Shown here piece by piece: positions 9,161 through 17,633 of a stretch of 64,000 bases of DNA. The position numbers and the translations under genes are program-made. This DNA is from DASSUC01 sp035649895 (GTDB taxonomy: Bacteria; Actinomycetota; Actinomycetes; Mycobacteriales; Micromonosporaceae). The notes beneath the pieces were generated by a model that worked only from the letters and a program-made list of their open reading frames with translations, ran no database searches and was not told where the DNA came from. Position 1 is the stretch's first letter. Every line of letters begins with the position of its first letter. The DNA lies in NCBI GenBank assembly GCA_035649895.1, contig DASRIS010000043.1, positions 1 to 64,000 on the forward strand. The letters are read 5' to 3'.

Positions 9161-10233
9161 ACCAGCTCCCCGGTGGTCTCCTCGCGCTCACGGTCACGCC
9201 AGGAGGGCTCAAGGTCACGCCAGGAGGGCTCACGGTCACGCCAGGAGTCGAGCCCGAGCAGCTTCCTGCCCAGGCTGTTGAGGGTGGCCGGGCCGTACCG
9301 CAGCGACTCGTGCCTGGTCGCGTCGCCGAGCAGGGTGGCGTTCCAGTCCGGCGTACTGAGCGTGCGCCACGATCCCACCCGGGAGCGCCGCAGCTCGTGG
9401 TGCGACTCGAGTGCCGGCATCATCGCCAGGTACTGGACCGCCCGGACGCCGTTCGCCGACGTGTTCGGCGCCACGCCGTGCGCGAGCAGGCCGTTCCAGA
9501 TCAGCAGGTCACCCGCCTTGAGCTCGGGAGAGACCACGGGGAGCTCGGCCCGGTCGACCGTGGGCCGGACCGGGTCGCGGTCCGCGGGCTGCCCGACGCG
9601 CCACTGGTCGAAGCGGCGGAACAGCTCCGGCGAGCAGTGGAAGCCGCCGAGCTCCGGTCGGGTGTCGGTCAGGGCGATGATGCCCTGGACCCGCTGCGGC
9701 AGCACGTCCAGCGTGGTGTCGACGTCCCAGTGCAGGTCGATGTCGAACCCGCGGTCGGTGGCCGGGATGAGGGCCCGGCTGCGGTTGCCGACGTTGGGCG
9801 GGTTGAGGTTGAGCCGGTCGAGCGTCACCCACAGCTGCTCGCAGTCCCACACGTCGACGAAAGCGTCATACACCCGCTGTGTCTGGCGGCTGTCCCAGAT
9901 GAGCTGGTGGTGGTACGCCTCCACGAACCCGTAGACGTAGAGGTCACGGTCGAGGTCCGACCGGTACCGCCGCTGCGGGTACCAGCTGTCCGGGCGGTCC
10001 GGGTCGAGCCCCTGGAACTCCCAGGCGAAGTCGAGCAGGCGTTGCGCCGCCGCGGCCGGGACCGCCTCCCGGACCACGACATAGCCGTACGCCTGCCAGA
10101 AGGCGAAGTCCTCCGCGGAGAGCACCCGCAGCTGCTGGGACTTGGCCAGGTCCCGCAGCGGCACGGCGGCCAGGTACGTGTCGGCGTCCGCGCTGAAGTA
10201 CGGGATGTCCGAGGCTGCTCGGTGGAGAGACAT
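9142..10233 (-). CDS. Phytanoyl-CoA dioxygenase (PhyH)-family Fe(II)/2-oxoglutarate oxygenase
   Basis: A 363-residue non-heme iron oxygenase. The facial triad is readable: His168 and Asp170 in DLHWDVD and distal His252 in LLAHGVAPN, with the 2-oxoglutarate-binding arginine at Arg264 (NGVRAVQ). PhyH enzymes hydroxylate, desaturate or epimerise small molecules. Start: ATG at 10233 with a strong GCGAGGAGGGG ribosome site; longer in-frame sequence upstream lies in the next gene. The C-terminal tail carries three copies of a 7-residue unit (SWRDREP-type) from an in-frame 21-base tandem repeat, just before the stop that overlaps the DUF6271-like gene. Confidence 0.88.
   Translation of the reverse strand: MSLHRAASDIPYFSADADTYLAAVPLRDLAKSQQLRVLSAEDFAFWQAYGYVVVREAVPAAAAQRLLDFAWEFQGLDPDRPDSWYPQRRYRSDLDRDLYVYGFVEAYHHQLIWDSRQTQRVYDAFVDVWDCEQLWVTLDRLNLNPPNVGNRSRALIPATDRGFDIDLHWDVDTTLDVLPQRVQGIIALTDTRPELGGFHCSPELFRRFDQWRVGQPADRDPVRPTVDRAELPVVSPELKAGDLLIWNGLLAHGVAPNTSANGVRAVQYLAMMPALESHHELRRSRVGSWRTLSTPDWNATLLGDATRHESLRYGPATLNSLGRKLLGLDSWRDREPSWRDLEPSWRDREREETTGELVWTGSA
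9187..9247 (-). repeat. Three 21-bp tandem repeats inside the dioxygenase C-terminus
   Basis: Three near-identical units start at 9187, 9208 and 9229 (core CGGTCACGCCAGGAGGG on the plus strand; unit 2 differs by one base). The period is a multiple of three, so the repeat extends the protein by SWRDREP-like heptads without breaking the frame. Confidence 0.9.
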
Positions 10234-10247
10234 GCCACCCCTCCTCG

Positions 10248-11453
10248 CTAGAAAGAGAGCCAGATGTCCTGGGGCCGGTGGTCGGAGAGCGCCTCGGCGG
10301 ACACGAGGTCGTACCGGTGCACGGTGACCGGCCCGCGGGTGAACGTCCAGTCGATCCGCCAGAACGGTAGCGGCAGGCCGGCCAGCGGGTTGTCCCACCG
10401 GAACGTCATCGGCGCGTCAAACCGCCAGGTCAGCGGCAGCAGCTGCCGGTTGGCGTGGGTGGCGTCGGTGGCCACCGCCCGCAACGGGTCCAGGCTGCCC
10501 ATGGCCGAGGTGCAGTTGAGGTCTCCAGAGACGACCGACGGGTTCGGGTTGGTCCTCAGGTCGTCGACGAGCCCCTGGATCTCGGCCTCGCGCCAGTTGA
10601 ACTTGCGCTCGTAGTACGCGTCGGCGTCGATCGTGTCGGAGAGGAGGTCCAGGTCGATCGCTGTCTGCACGGTGACGTGCACGTTGTAGAACGACACCAC
10701 CCGGTCGCCGATGCGCAGGTCGGTACGCAGCACCTTGTCCCGCGCGAACACCTGGCTGAACCGGGTGCCGGGTGGCAGCTGCGCGGCCGGACCGAACAGG
10801 GGCTGGGCAACGATCGGAAAGCGCGAGATGGTGAGCAGCTCGCTGCGGCGCGCGATGTAGTAGCCGGGGAACTCCGCGCGCAGCTCGGCGTCGTCCTGGA
10901 GAAGGTAGTAGCCCTCCTCACCGCTGCCCGGCTCCCAGATGACATGTTCCTGCAACAGGTAGACATCGGCCTGCTTGCGCTTGAGGAAGCGGAGCTGCGC
11001 CTGCGGGTCGGCGTTGCCCATGCCCCAGTAGTTGGTGTTCCAGCTGACGACGTGGATGGCGCCGGGCGGCACATGCCGCGCCGACCAGCGCAGCGCGTTG
11101 AGGTTCACCCCGGTCTGGTCGATGCCGGGCAGGATGCCGACGAGCGCCACCACAGCCGCCCACCGGCGGCGCGGCCCGCACGCGGCCAGGCTCGCCGCCA
11201 GCAGCAGGAGCGGGATGGCCACCAGGAAGATGGGGGGCGTGGCGTCCAGCAGGATCGACCAGTGCCAGTGTCCGGTGGCCGCCCGGCGGACCACGTTGTA
11301 CGCCAGCCACAGCGCGGCGACGCCGATGAGCAGCCAGCCGTACCAGAGCCGCAGCACCCGGGCGGCGCGCCGCCACCGCGGCTGCCCGGTGGCCGGGTCC
11401 GGCCCGTCCGACGCGGCAGGAGCTATCCGGTCGTCGCCGAGCGCGGTCGTCAT
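10248..11453 (-). CDS. Membrane-anchored endonuclease/exonuclease/phosphatase-family protein
   Basis: A 401-residue protein with three N-terminal hydrophobic segments (about residues 35-57, 70-95 and 99-115), then an EEP catalytic domain. Its metal and catalytic motifs are VVSWNTNYWG, LLQEH, GDLNCT and the C-terminal SDHRP. This superfamily contains DNases, inositol-phosphate phosphatases and sphingomyelinases. With a membrane anchor and neighbours that appear to handle polyprenyl-phosphate sugars, a phosphatase or phosphodiesterase acting on a lipid-linked intermediate is more plausible than a DNase; this is inference. The start ATG at 11453 overlaps the upstream stop by one base (TGATG). 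Confidence 0.82.
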   Translation of the reverse strand: MTTALGDDRIAPAASDGPDPATGQPRWRRAARVLRLWYGWLLIGVAALWLAYNVVRRAATGHWHWSILLDATPPIFLVAIPLLLLAASLAACGPRRRWAAVVALVGILPGIDQTGVNLNALRWSARHVPPGAIHVVSWNTNYWGMGNADPQAQLRFLKRKQADVYLLQEHVIWEPGSGEEGYYLLQDDAELRAEFPGYYIARRSELLTISRFPIVAQPLFGPAAQLPPGTRFSQVFARDKVLRTDLRIGDRVVSFYNVHVTVQTAIDLDLLSDTIDADAYYERKFNWREAEIQGLVDDLRTNPNPSVVSGDLNCTSAMGSLDPLRAVATDATHANRQLLPLTWRFDAPMTFRWDNPLAGLPLPFWRIDWTFTRGPVTVHRYDLVSAEALSDHRPQDIWLSF

Positions 11454-12451
11454 CAAGCCGTCCTCTCGTACATGCGGCGGAACCCGGGTCGCAGGACCCA
11501 CTCCACCACTCCGACCGCGAGCCCACACACAACAGTCGTGTTGAGCACCGCGTGGACCGCGGTGAAGAAGGCGAGGAACGCCCAGCCGCGCTCGCGGCGG
11601 ACGAACGTGTACTGCCCGAGGTCGGCGGCCACGGACCCGGCCAGCGCAGCCACGGTGACCAGCAGCGCCGGCGGGTAGAGCACCGTCACCGCCGCGCTGG
11701 CCAGGGCCAGCGCGGCGAGTACGGCGGCGAGGGCCCGGCCGCCCGTCTCCATGCCCTGCATGGCCCGGCCTCGCCGGACATAGAACGGGACCCGCAGCCT
11801 GCTGCGGCGGAACGCCTTGCGCAGCAGCGGCCCCAGCCGGCTCTCGTCGGACAGCCGGCCGCGGATCTGCGAGGTGAGCAGCATCGGGTACGCCTGTGAC
11901 AGCCGCTCGGCGTGGTCGATCTCCTCGGTCTGGCGCAGCGCCGGGTTGAACCAGCCGGCCCGGTCGAACGCCTCGCGGGTCACCGCACCGAGCGCGTAGA
12001 AGCCGCCGCTGACCCGTCCCTCAGCGCTGGCGCGCCAGTAGTGGTACTGGAGGATCCGGTACTGGCCGACCGGCCCCTCCGGGAGCAGCGGCTCGGAGTC
12101 CACCACACCGAACACGGCGCCGTACCCGTCCGTTGTGGACAGCAGCCGCACCGCGTTGGCGACGGCGTCAGGGTGCATCGTCATGTCGGCGTCGAGGAAG
12201 AAGATGATGTCACCCTTGGCGTGGCTCACGCCGAGGTTGCGTGCCGCGCCCGGGCCGCCGTTGACCTCGGCCCGCACCAGCGTGCACGGGTACCGGGCCG
12301 CCTTGGCGGCGCTGTCGTCGGTGCTGGCGTCGTCGACGACGATGACCTCCAGCGGCTGGTACGTCTGCGCCAGCACCGACGCCAGGCACAGCTCGATGGT
12401 ACGGCCGTCGTTGTACAGCGGGATGACGACCGAGACCCGGGCCTCACCCAT
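11453..12451 (-). CDS. Family 2 glycosyltransferase with C-terminal membrane segments
   Basis: A 332-residue GT2 enzyme. The N-terminal catalytic domain shows VSVVIPLYNDGRTI, VIVVDDASTDDS and the metal-binding DxD in FFLDADM, then an acceptor region and two or three hydrophobic segments in the last 110 residues, as in dolichyl/polyprenyl-phosphate mannose synthase-like enzymes. ATG 12451 was preferred over GTG 12460 because AGGAGG lies 7-8 bases before it. It overlaps the UbiA gene by 8 bases and the EEP gene by 1. It likely transfers a sugar to a membrane lipid carrier. Sequence motifs are shared with the GT2 domain at 15730-17580, so the two may be an old duplication. Confidence 0.88.
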   Translation of the reverse strand: MGEARVSVVIPLYNDGRTIELCLASVLAQTYQPLEVIVVDDASTDDSAAKAARYPCTLVRAEVNGGPGAARNLGVSHAKGDIIFFLDADMTMHPDAVANAVRLLSTTDGYGAVFGVVDSEPLLPEGPVGQYRILQYHYWRASAEGRVSGGFYALGAVTREAFDRAGWFNPALRQTEEIDHAERLSQAYPMLLTSQIRGRLSDESRLGPLLRKAFRRSRLRVPFYVRRGRAMQGMETGGRALAAVLAALALASAAVTVLYPPALLVTVAALAGSVAADLGQYTFVRRERGWAFLAFFTAVHAVLNTTVVCGLAVGVVEWVLRPGFRRMYERTA

Positions 12452-13394
12452 GGAGCGCACCTCCTTCGAGGATCGTGACCCAGAGCACGGCGTTCGCGAT
12501 CATTACCCGGTCGCGCAGCAGCACCCGTACCGGGTTGCCGCCGCCCGCCCGGACCAGGACCACCTGCATGTACCGGAACAGGGCGAACAGGGCGCACGGC
12601 GCGGTGAACAGTGCCGTCGGGCTGAACGCGGTGACGTGCAGCAGGTACGTGACGAACGTGACCCCGGCGGTGAGCACGAGCAGCTGGTCCAGGAAGTACT
12701 CGTTGTAGCCGGTCAGGGCCGGGCGGTGGGCGGGGCCGGCGACGCGCAGCTCGTGGCGGCGCTTGCCGAGGATGAGCAGGAGGCAGACACACAGCACGCA
12801 CAGCGCGAGCCACCCCGACGGCCGGGCCTGGATGGCCACGTACCCCTGGACGAGCCGCAGCACGAAGCCGGACGCGACCGCGAAAAGGTCCACCAGCGGC
12901 ACGTGCTTGAGCGCGAAGCTGTACGCGACGTTGAGGAGCAGGTACGCGGGCAGCGGCCACCAGTGCGCCGCCGACGGCGCGACGAGCACGGCGAGCGCGA
13001 GCACCAGCACCGTCGCCAGGCCTCCGGCCGTCCACGGCGAGACCCGGCCGGAGGCGACCGGGCGGTGGCGCTTGCCCACGTGCGCCCGGTCCCGCTCCCG
13101 GTCGACGATGTCGTTGGTCACGTAGATCGCGGCCGAGGCGGCCACGAACGCCAGCACCGCGAGCCCGGCCCGGCCGGCGGTGTCCCACCGCAGGTGGCCG
13201 GGGTCGAGCAGGGGCAGCAGCACGACCAGGTTCTTCGGCCACTGTCCCGGGCGCAGCAGGGTGACCAGGTCGCGCGGGGACAGGCCGGCGCGCTGCCGGC
13301 GGTCCGGCCTGTGGTCAGAAGAAGACCTTGACGAGGCCCAGGACTCCCTGCCTCCAAGGGTCGCGACTGGTACGTCCGGTGTGGTGGGCAGCAT
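12444..13394 (-). CDS. UbiA-superfamily enzyme, decaprenyl-phosphate phosphoribosyltransferase-like
   Basis: A 316-residue polytopic membrane protein. The first Asp-rich motif is NDIVDRERDRAH, followed by GKRHRPVASGRV. RPGQWPKNL near the start and this HxxKxxRPxASG pattern are characteristic of the DPPR-synthase branch (Rv3806c type), which transfers 5-phosphoribose from PRPP to polyprenyl phosphate. The start is ATG 13394 with AAGGAG seven bases upstream, giving an unusually long (80-base) overlap with the epimerase gene; no shorter ATG/GTG start exists. Predicted role: making a polyprenyl-phosphoryl pentose for the neighbouring epimerase, phosphatase-like and glycosyltransferase proteins. 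Confidence 0.8.
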   Translation of the reverse strand: MLPTTPDVPVATLGGRESWASSRSSSDHRPDRRQRAGLSPRDLVTLLRPGQWPKNLVVLLPLLDPGHLRWDTAGRAGLAVLAFVAASAAIYVTNDIVDRERDRAHVGKRHRPVASGRVSPWTAGGLATVLVLALAVLVAPSAAHWWPLPAYLLLNVAYSFALKHVPLVDLFAVASGFVLRLVQGYVAIQARPSGWLALCVLCVCLLLILGKRRHELRVAGPAHRPALTGYNEYFLDQLLVLTAGVTFVTYLLHVTAFSPTALFTAPCALFALFRYMQVVLVRAGGGNPVRVLLRDRVMIANAVLWVTILEGGALHG

Positions 13395-14346
13395 CACGGG
13401 GCTCCTTGTGCTGTTCGCGCCACCAGGCGTAGGTGTCGAGGATGGCGTCCCGGTTGGACAGTCGAGGGTGGAAGCCGAGCCGGTCGCGAGCCTTGTCGAT
13501 GCTCACGTACGAGTCGGCGGTGAGCTTGTGCAGCAGCCGGCCGTAGACCGGGGAGAGATGCGCACGCTCCAGCAGGCGGAGCGCGGCCAGCGCGGGCCGG
13601 GCGGGGGTCGCGACGACCCGCTTGCCGTGCCCGGCCGCGTCGAGCACCGCCTGGAAGTCCTCGCGCAGCGTGCCGAACTCGGCGGCGGCCAGGTTGTAGG
13701 TGTCGCTGGCCACGTCGTCCGGCGCGTCCAGGACGGTCTCAACCGCATCCACCAGGTCGGCGAGCGCGAGCATCTGGATGCGCACGTCTCCCTTGCCGAG
13801 GACGGGGAAGTTGCGGCCCTCCTCGGCCCACTCGAACAGCATCGAGAACAGCCCCATGCGCCCCGGGCCCAGGAACGTCTTGGGGCGCAGGATGGGCAGG
13901 CACACTCCTTCGGCGCGCAGCTTCTCCGCGACCTCCTCGGCGGTGGCCTTCGCGGCGCTGTAGGTGTCGACCGGCTGCCGCGGATGCTCCTCTGTGGTCG
14001 GCACCACGCTCGGCAGCCCGTACACCGCCGTGGACGAGATGTGCACGACCCGCGCCACCCTGGCGCGGGCCGCGGCGGTGAGCACCGTACGGGTGCCGTC
14101 GACGATGACGGACCGGATCTGGTCGGCCGGGTAGCTCGGCAGCGCAGCCGCGCAGTGCACCAGCGCGTCCGCGCCGGCCATGGTCCGCGCCATCGCGGCG
14201 GCGTCGCGGACGTCGCCCTGCACCTCGACTCCTGGCGCAGGGCGCAGGTCGACGCCGCGGACGTGATGGCCGCCGGCGAGGAACCGTCGGGTCAGGTGCG
14301 AGCCGAGCATCCCGGCCGCCCCGGTGACGACGATCGTCCGGCTCAC
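13315..14346 (-). CDS. NAD-dependent epimerase/dehydratase (extended SDR)
   Basis: A 343-residue extended short-chain dehydrogenase. The N-terminal VTGAAGMLGSHL is the NAD-binding glycine motif, and YSAAKATAEE supplies the catalytic Tyr-x-x-x-Lys. The order of segments (ISSTAVYG, then ILRPKTFLGPG) matches nucleotide-sugar epimerases. Start: GTG 14346, whose GTGA overlaps the stop of the aminotransferase, so it is translationally coupled. Likely oxidises or epimerises a sugar hydroxyl, perhaps creating the keto group that the adjacent aminotransferase converts to an amine. The substrate is not visible from sequence. Confidence 0.85.
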   Translation of the reverse strand: MSRTIVVTGAAGMLGSHLTRRFLAGGHHVRGVDLRPAPGVEVQGDVRDAAAMARTMAGADALVHCAAALPSYPADQIRSVIVDGTRTVLTAAARARVARVVHISSTAVYGLPSVVPTTEEHPRQPVDTYSAAKATAEEVAEKLRAEGVCLPILRPKTFLGPGRMGLFSMLFEWAEEGRNFPVLGKGDVRIQMLALADLVDAVETVLDAPDDVASDTYNLAAAEFGTLREDFQAVLDAAGHGKRVVATPARPALAALRLLERAHLSPVYGRLLHKLTADSYVSIDKARDRLGFHPRLSNRDAILDTYAWWREQHKEPRDAAHHTGRTSRDPWRQGVLGLVKVFF

Positions 14347-15752
14347 CACAGCGTGCCCACCTTCTCCTTGACGAACCGGGTGACCAGCCGGGTGAGCCCC
14401 TGGGCGAGGGTCCGGTCCAGGCTGTCGACCGCCCGCTCGACGTCGGCCGGGTCGGTCACCAGGCACGGCGCGAGCACGAGCGGGTTGCGCCCGTTGAGCG
14501 TGTAGTACGTGAACACGTCGTGGTCGCGGTAGAGCGCGTTGACGACCGCGCACGTGACGAGCTTGGTCTTGAAGCGCGGGTCCTTGGCCATGCCGCCGGG
14601 GGCGAGCTTGGCCACCAGGTCCAGGATCCGTGGCCCGCCGTCGATGAAGACGCCCCAGAGCGCGCCGAGGCCTGCGACCTCGCCGATGGCGTCGGGGTGC
14701 TGCTTGGCCAGGCGCGCCAGGCCTGGACCGAGGACGCGCTCCAGGTCGCGTGCTCGCGCCGGGTAGTCGTCCTCGACCGCCACGTTGATGGCCTCCAGGG
14801 CGGTGGCGCACTCCTCGCCGAAGCCGTAGTACGTCGTGCTCGTGCTCTGCAGCAGCGCGTCGCCGAGGTTGTCGTACGCCTTGCGGTACAGCGGCTCCCG
14901 GGCGACGAACGCGGAGATGGAGGACTTCCCGCCACCGAACGACTTGGACGTGGTCAGCACGTCCGGCACCAGCCCGGGGTAGCGCATGAAGTAGAACAGG
15001 CTGCCGGTCTTGCCCCAGCCGGTGTAGATCTCGTCGAAGACCAGCACGATGTCGTGCGCGGTGCACAGCTCGCGCAGACCCCGCAGGAACTCCTCCGAGC
15101 ACCAGCGCATGGTGGACGCGCTGAACGGCTCGACCAGGACCGCGTACACGTCGCCGGGGTGCGCGGCCACCGCCTCCCGGACCGAGCCCAGGTCGCCGTA
15201 CCTAAATGTGGCGATCCCCGGGATGGTGGGGAACGGGAAGTGGCCCTGGCCGGTCAGCCCGCCCGAGCCGAGCAGCTTGCCGTGGAAGCTGGAGTCGGCC
15301 CGCAGGATCGTGTTCCGCCTGCCGTTGTGGTACTTGTACGCCAGCTTCACCGCGCCCTCCACCGCCTCGGCCCCCGAGTTCGGCAGGAACGACATGCGCA
15401 GGTCGCCCGGCAGCACCTGGGCCAGGTTGTGCGACAAGGCGGCGAGGTACGGCGAGAAGTACGTCTTATGCACCTCCATGCGCTGCCGCTGCGCGAACCG
15501 CTGGCGCACCGCGAGGATCCGCGGGTGGTTGTGGCCGTGGTTGAGCACGCCCACGCCCCCGGTGAGGTCGAGGATGCGGCGCCCGTCGCGCTGGTAGAGG
15601 TAGGCCCCTTCGGCGCGGTCGACCAGCTCCCGGCCGAAGCCGAACGACGTCATCAGCGACACCTGGCTCTTGTTGACGTAGCGCCGGTACAGGTCGTGCA
15701 CCTGTGCGACGCCGAGACCCTCGGCATCCTCAAGGGAGTACAGACTGGACAT
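14343..15752 (-). CDS. Class III PLP-dependent aminotransferase
   Basis: A 469-residue fold-type I aminotransferase. Visible landmarks: GGVGVLNHGHNHP, NSGAEAVEGAVKLA (phosphate-binding region), VFDEIYTGWGKTG with the PLP-pyridine aspartate, and the Schiff-base lysine Lys270 in TTSKSFGGGK. Length and motifs match omega- or ornithine-type aminotransferases. Start: ATG 15752 with GGAG upstream; it overlaps the glycosyltransferase fusion gene by 23 bases and the epimerase by 4. It may aminate a keto-sugar or interconvert a diamine precursor with the decarboxylase-like and OCD-like proteins of the same operon. Confidence 0.88.
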   Translation of the reverse strand: MSSLYSLEDAEGLGVAQVHDLYRRYVNKSQVSLMTSFGFGRELVDRAEGAYLYQRDGRRILDLTGGVGVLNHGHNHPRILAVRQRFAQRQRMEVHKTYFSPYLAALSHNLAQVLPGDLRMSFLPNSGAEAVEGAVKLAYKYHNGRRNTILRADSSFHGKLLGSGGLTGQGHFPFPTIPGIATFRYGDLGSVREAVAAHPGDVYAVLVEPFSASTMRWCSEEFLRGLRELCTAHDIVLVFDEIYTGWGKTGSLFYFMRYPGLVPDVLTTSKSFGGGKSSISAFVAREPLYRKAYDNLGDALLQSTSTTYYGFGEECATALEAINVAVEDDYPARARDLERVLGPGLARLAKQHPDAIGEVAGLGALWGVFIDGGPRILDLVAKLAPGGMAKDPRFKTKLVTCAVVNALYRDHDVFTYYTLNGRNPLVLAPCLVTDPADVERAVDSLDRTLAQGLTRLVTRFVKEKVGTLW

Positions 15753-17580
15753 TGGCCGCTCCTACGTGGACGGGTCTCCTCGACAGCCCGAGGACGACGA
15801 GTGAGGTGCAGACTTCGACGACGACGCAGATGAGCCGGCTGGCGATGGCGGCGAGCCCGGCGGCGCTCCACGGCAGGATCGTGGCGAGCGCCGCGGTGAG
15901 CGCGAACTCGCGTACCCCCCAGCCGTCCGGCGCGACCACCGAGAGGCTGCCGGCCACGGTCGCCAGCGCGAACGCGCCGACCGCGACGGTGGCCGCGCGG
16001 CCGGGCGCGGCGCCGAGGGCGACCGACACCGCCCACAGGTGCAGGCCGGACACCAGCCACGACACGACCGCCAGGGCCAGCGCCCACCGGACCAGCCGCG
16101 GCGGCACCGGCGTGACCGGGCGCCGGAACACCCGGGCGGCCAGGGCCAGGGGGTAGCTCAGCAGCCGGGGCCACACCAGGCAGGCGACGAGGCCCAGCAC
16201 CGGCGCGGCGACCCACCCGCCCGGTGCCGCGAGCAGCCCGACACCGGCGCCGGTCAGGATCGTCAGCCCGATGCTCAGCAGGTAGGCAGTCACCATCCGC
16301 TCCGCCGGCACGCCCGCCCGCCGGCCCAGGTCCACATGGGTGACCACACCCCACACCCGCCCCGGCAGGTACTTGCCGAGCTGCCCGAGAAAGAAGATCC
16401 GGGCCGCGGCCAGCCCGCCCACCGGCACCAGCACCCGCCAGGCCACCATGCCGACCAGCAGCCCGGCCAGGTTCGCCGCGACGGCCGCGACGGCGAGCGG
16501 CAGCGTACCGGGCCGGGCGAGCGCGGACAGGGCGGCCGCGCCGTCCCGCCGCAGGGCGAAGGCGACCCCGGCCAGCGCGGCGGTGACGACCAGGGGCGCC
16601 AGCCACCGCGTGGGCCGGTTCCCCAGGACCAGCCGCAGGGCGCCCACGGCGGCGCCGGCCACCAGCGCCAGGTGGACCAGCAGGTGCACGCCGAGGAAGA
16701 ACGGCAGGAACCGGACCCCCCGGCGGCGCGCGACGAACCCGAGCAGCCCCGGGTCGGCGACCGCGAACACCAGCAGGAGCAGCGCGGGAACCGCGGCAAA
16801 GGCAGGCCGGACGGCCGCCAGCGGCGACGTGGCCCCGGCCGCCGCAACCGCGAGTATCCCCAGTGGACGGTTCGCGGTCAGGCTGACCCGCCCCTTGCGG
16901 CTGGACTGGAACACGGTGCGCGCGAGCAGCTGCGACCGGCGGAACTGCTCGGACAGCAACGGGCCGAGCCGGTCCACCTCGTCGTGGTAGGCCACGACGC
17001 GCTCGCTCAGCACGATGCGGGTGGCCGGGGCGAGCCGGTCGCTGTACTCCAGGTCCTCCGAGTCGCGCAGGCTCTCGTCGAACGGCCCCACCTTCTCGAA
17101 CACCACGCGCCTGACCGCCGCCTGCGCGAAGAACGCGGTCCGCACCTCGCCCGCGCCGCGCCGGCGCCACCAGTACGCGTGCAACGTCCTGTACCACTCG
17201 ACCGGCCCGTCGTCGACCAGCGGCTCCGGTGCGATGAGCCCGTGGACGCAGCCGCAGCCGGGGTCGGCCTCGAGCACCGCCACCGCGCTCGCGATGGCGT
17301 CCGGCGCCAGCGCCTCGTCGGAGTCGAGGAAGAACAGCACATCCCCGCCGGCCACCGCCGCGCCTGCGTTGCGGGCCGCCGAGACGCCCCGGTTGACCGG
17401 GCTCTCCACAAGAGTGCAGGGGAACCGCCGGGCGACCTCGCGCGAACCGTCGGTGCTGCCGTCGTCGACGACGATCACCTCGTACGGCTGGTACGTCTGC
17501 GCGTACACCGACCGCAGGCACGCGTCGAGCGTCTTGGCGTAGTTGTAGTTCGGGATGACCACCGAGACGGTGAACGTCAT
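15730..17580 (-). CDS. GT2 glycosyltransferase fused to LPG-synthase-type/flippase-like membrane domain
   Basis: A 616-residue fusion. Residues 1-230 are a GT2 domain (VSVVIPNYNYAKT, VIVVDDGSTDGS, DxD in FFLDSDEA). Residues 250-350 contain extra hydrophobic helices. Residues 380-600 form a membrane domain with FFLGQLGKYLPGRVWGV and WGVREFAL, the signature of the UPF0104/lysylphosphatidylglycerol-synthase transmembrane family. That domain in other proteins moves or binds lipid-linked substrates. Combining a sugar transferase and a possible flippase in one chain suggests glycosylation of a lipid carrier coupled to membrane transfer. ATG 17580 fits the domain start; a GTG at 17637, overlapping the upstream stop (GTGA), would add 19 residues. 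Confidence 0.84.
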   Translation of the reverse strand: MTFTVSVVIPNYNYAKTLDACLRSVYAQTYQPYEVIVVDDGSTDGSREVARRFPCTLVESPVNRGVSAARNAGAAVAGGDVLFFLDSDEALAPDAIASAVAVLEADPGCGCVHGLIAPEPLVDDGPVEWYRTLHAYWWRRRGAGEVRTAFFAQAAVRRVVFEKVGPFDESLRDSEDLEYSDRLAPATRIVLSERVVAYHDEVDRLGPLLSEQFRRSQLLARTVFQSSRKGRVSLTANRPLGILAVAAAGATSPLAAVRPAFAAVPALLLLVFAVADPGLLGFVARRRGVRFLPFFLGVHLLVHLALVAGAAVGALRLVLGNRPTRWLAPLVVTAALAGVAFALRRDGAAALSALARPGTLPLAVAAVAANLAGLLVGMVAWRVLVPVGGLAAARIFFLGQLGKYLPGRVWGVVTHVDLGRRAGVPAERMVTAYLLSIGLTILTGAGVGLLAAPGGWVAAPVLGLVACLVWPRLLSYPLALAARVFRRPVTPVPPRLVRWALALAVVSWLVSGLHLWAVSVALGAAPGRAATVAVGAFALATVAGSLSVVAPDGWGVREFALTAALATILPWSAAGLAAIASRLICVVVEVCTSLVVLGLSRRPVHVGAANVQSVLP

Positions 17581-17633
17581 GGCCGGCAGTCCACCGGGCG
17601 GTGGTATCCGTTGGCTATCCCCCGCCTTACGGG

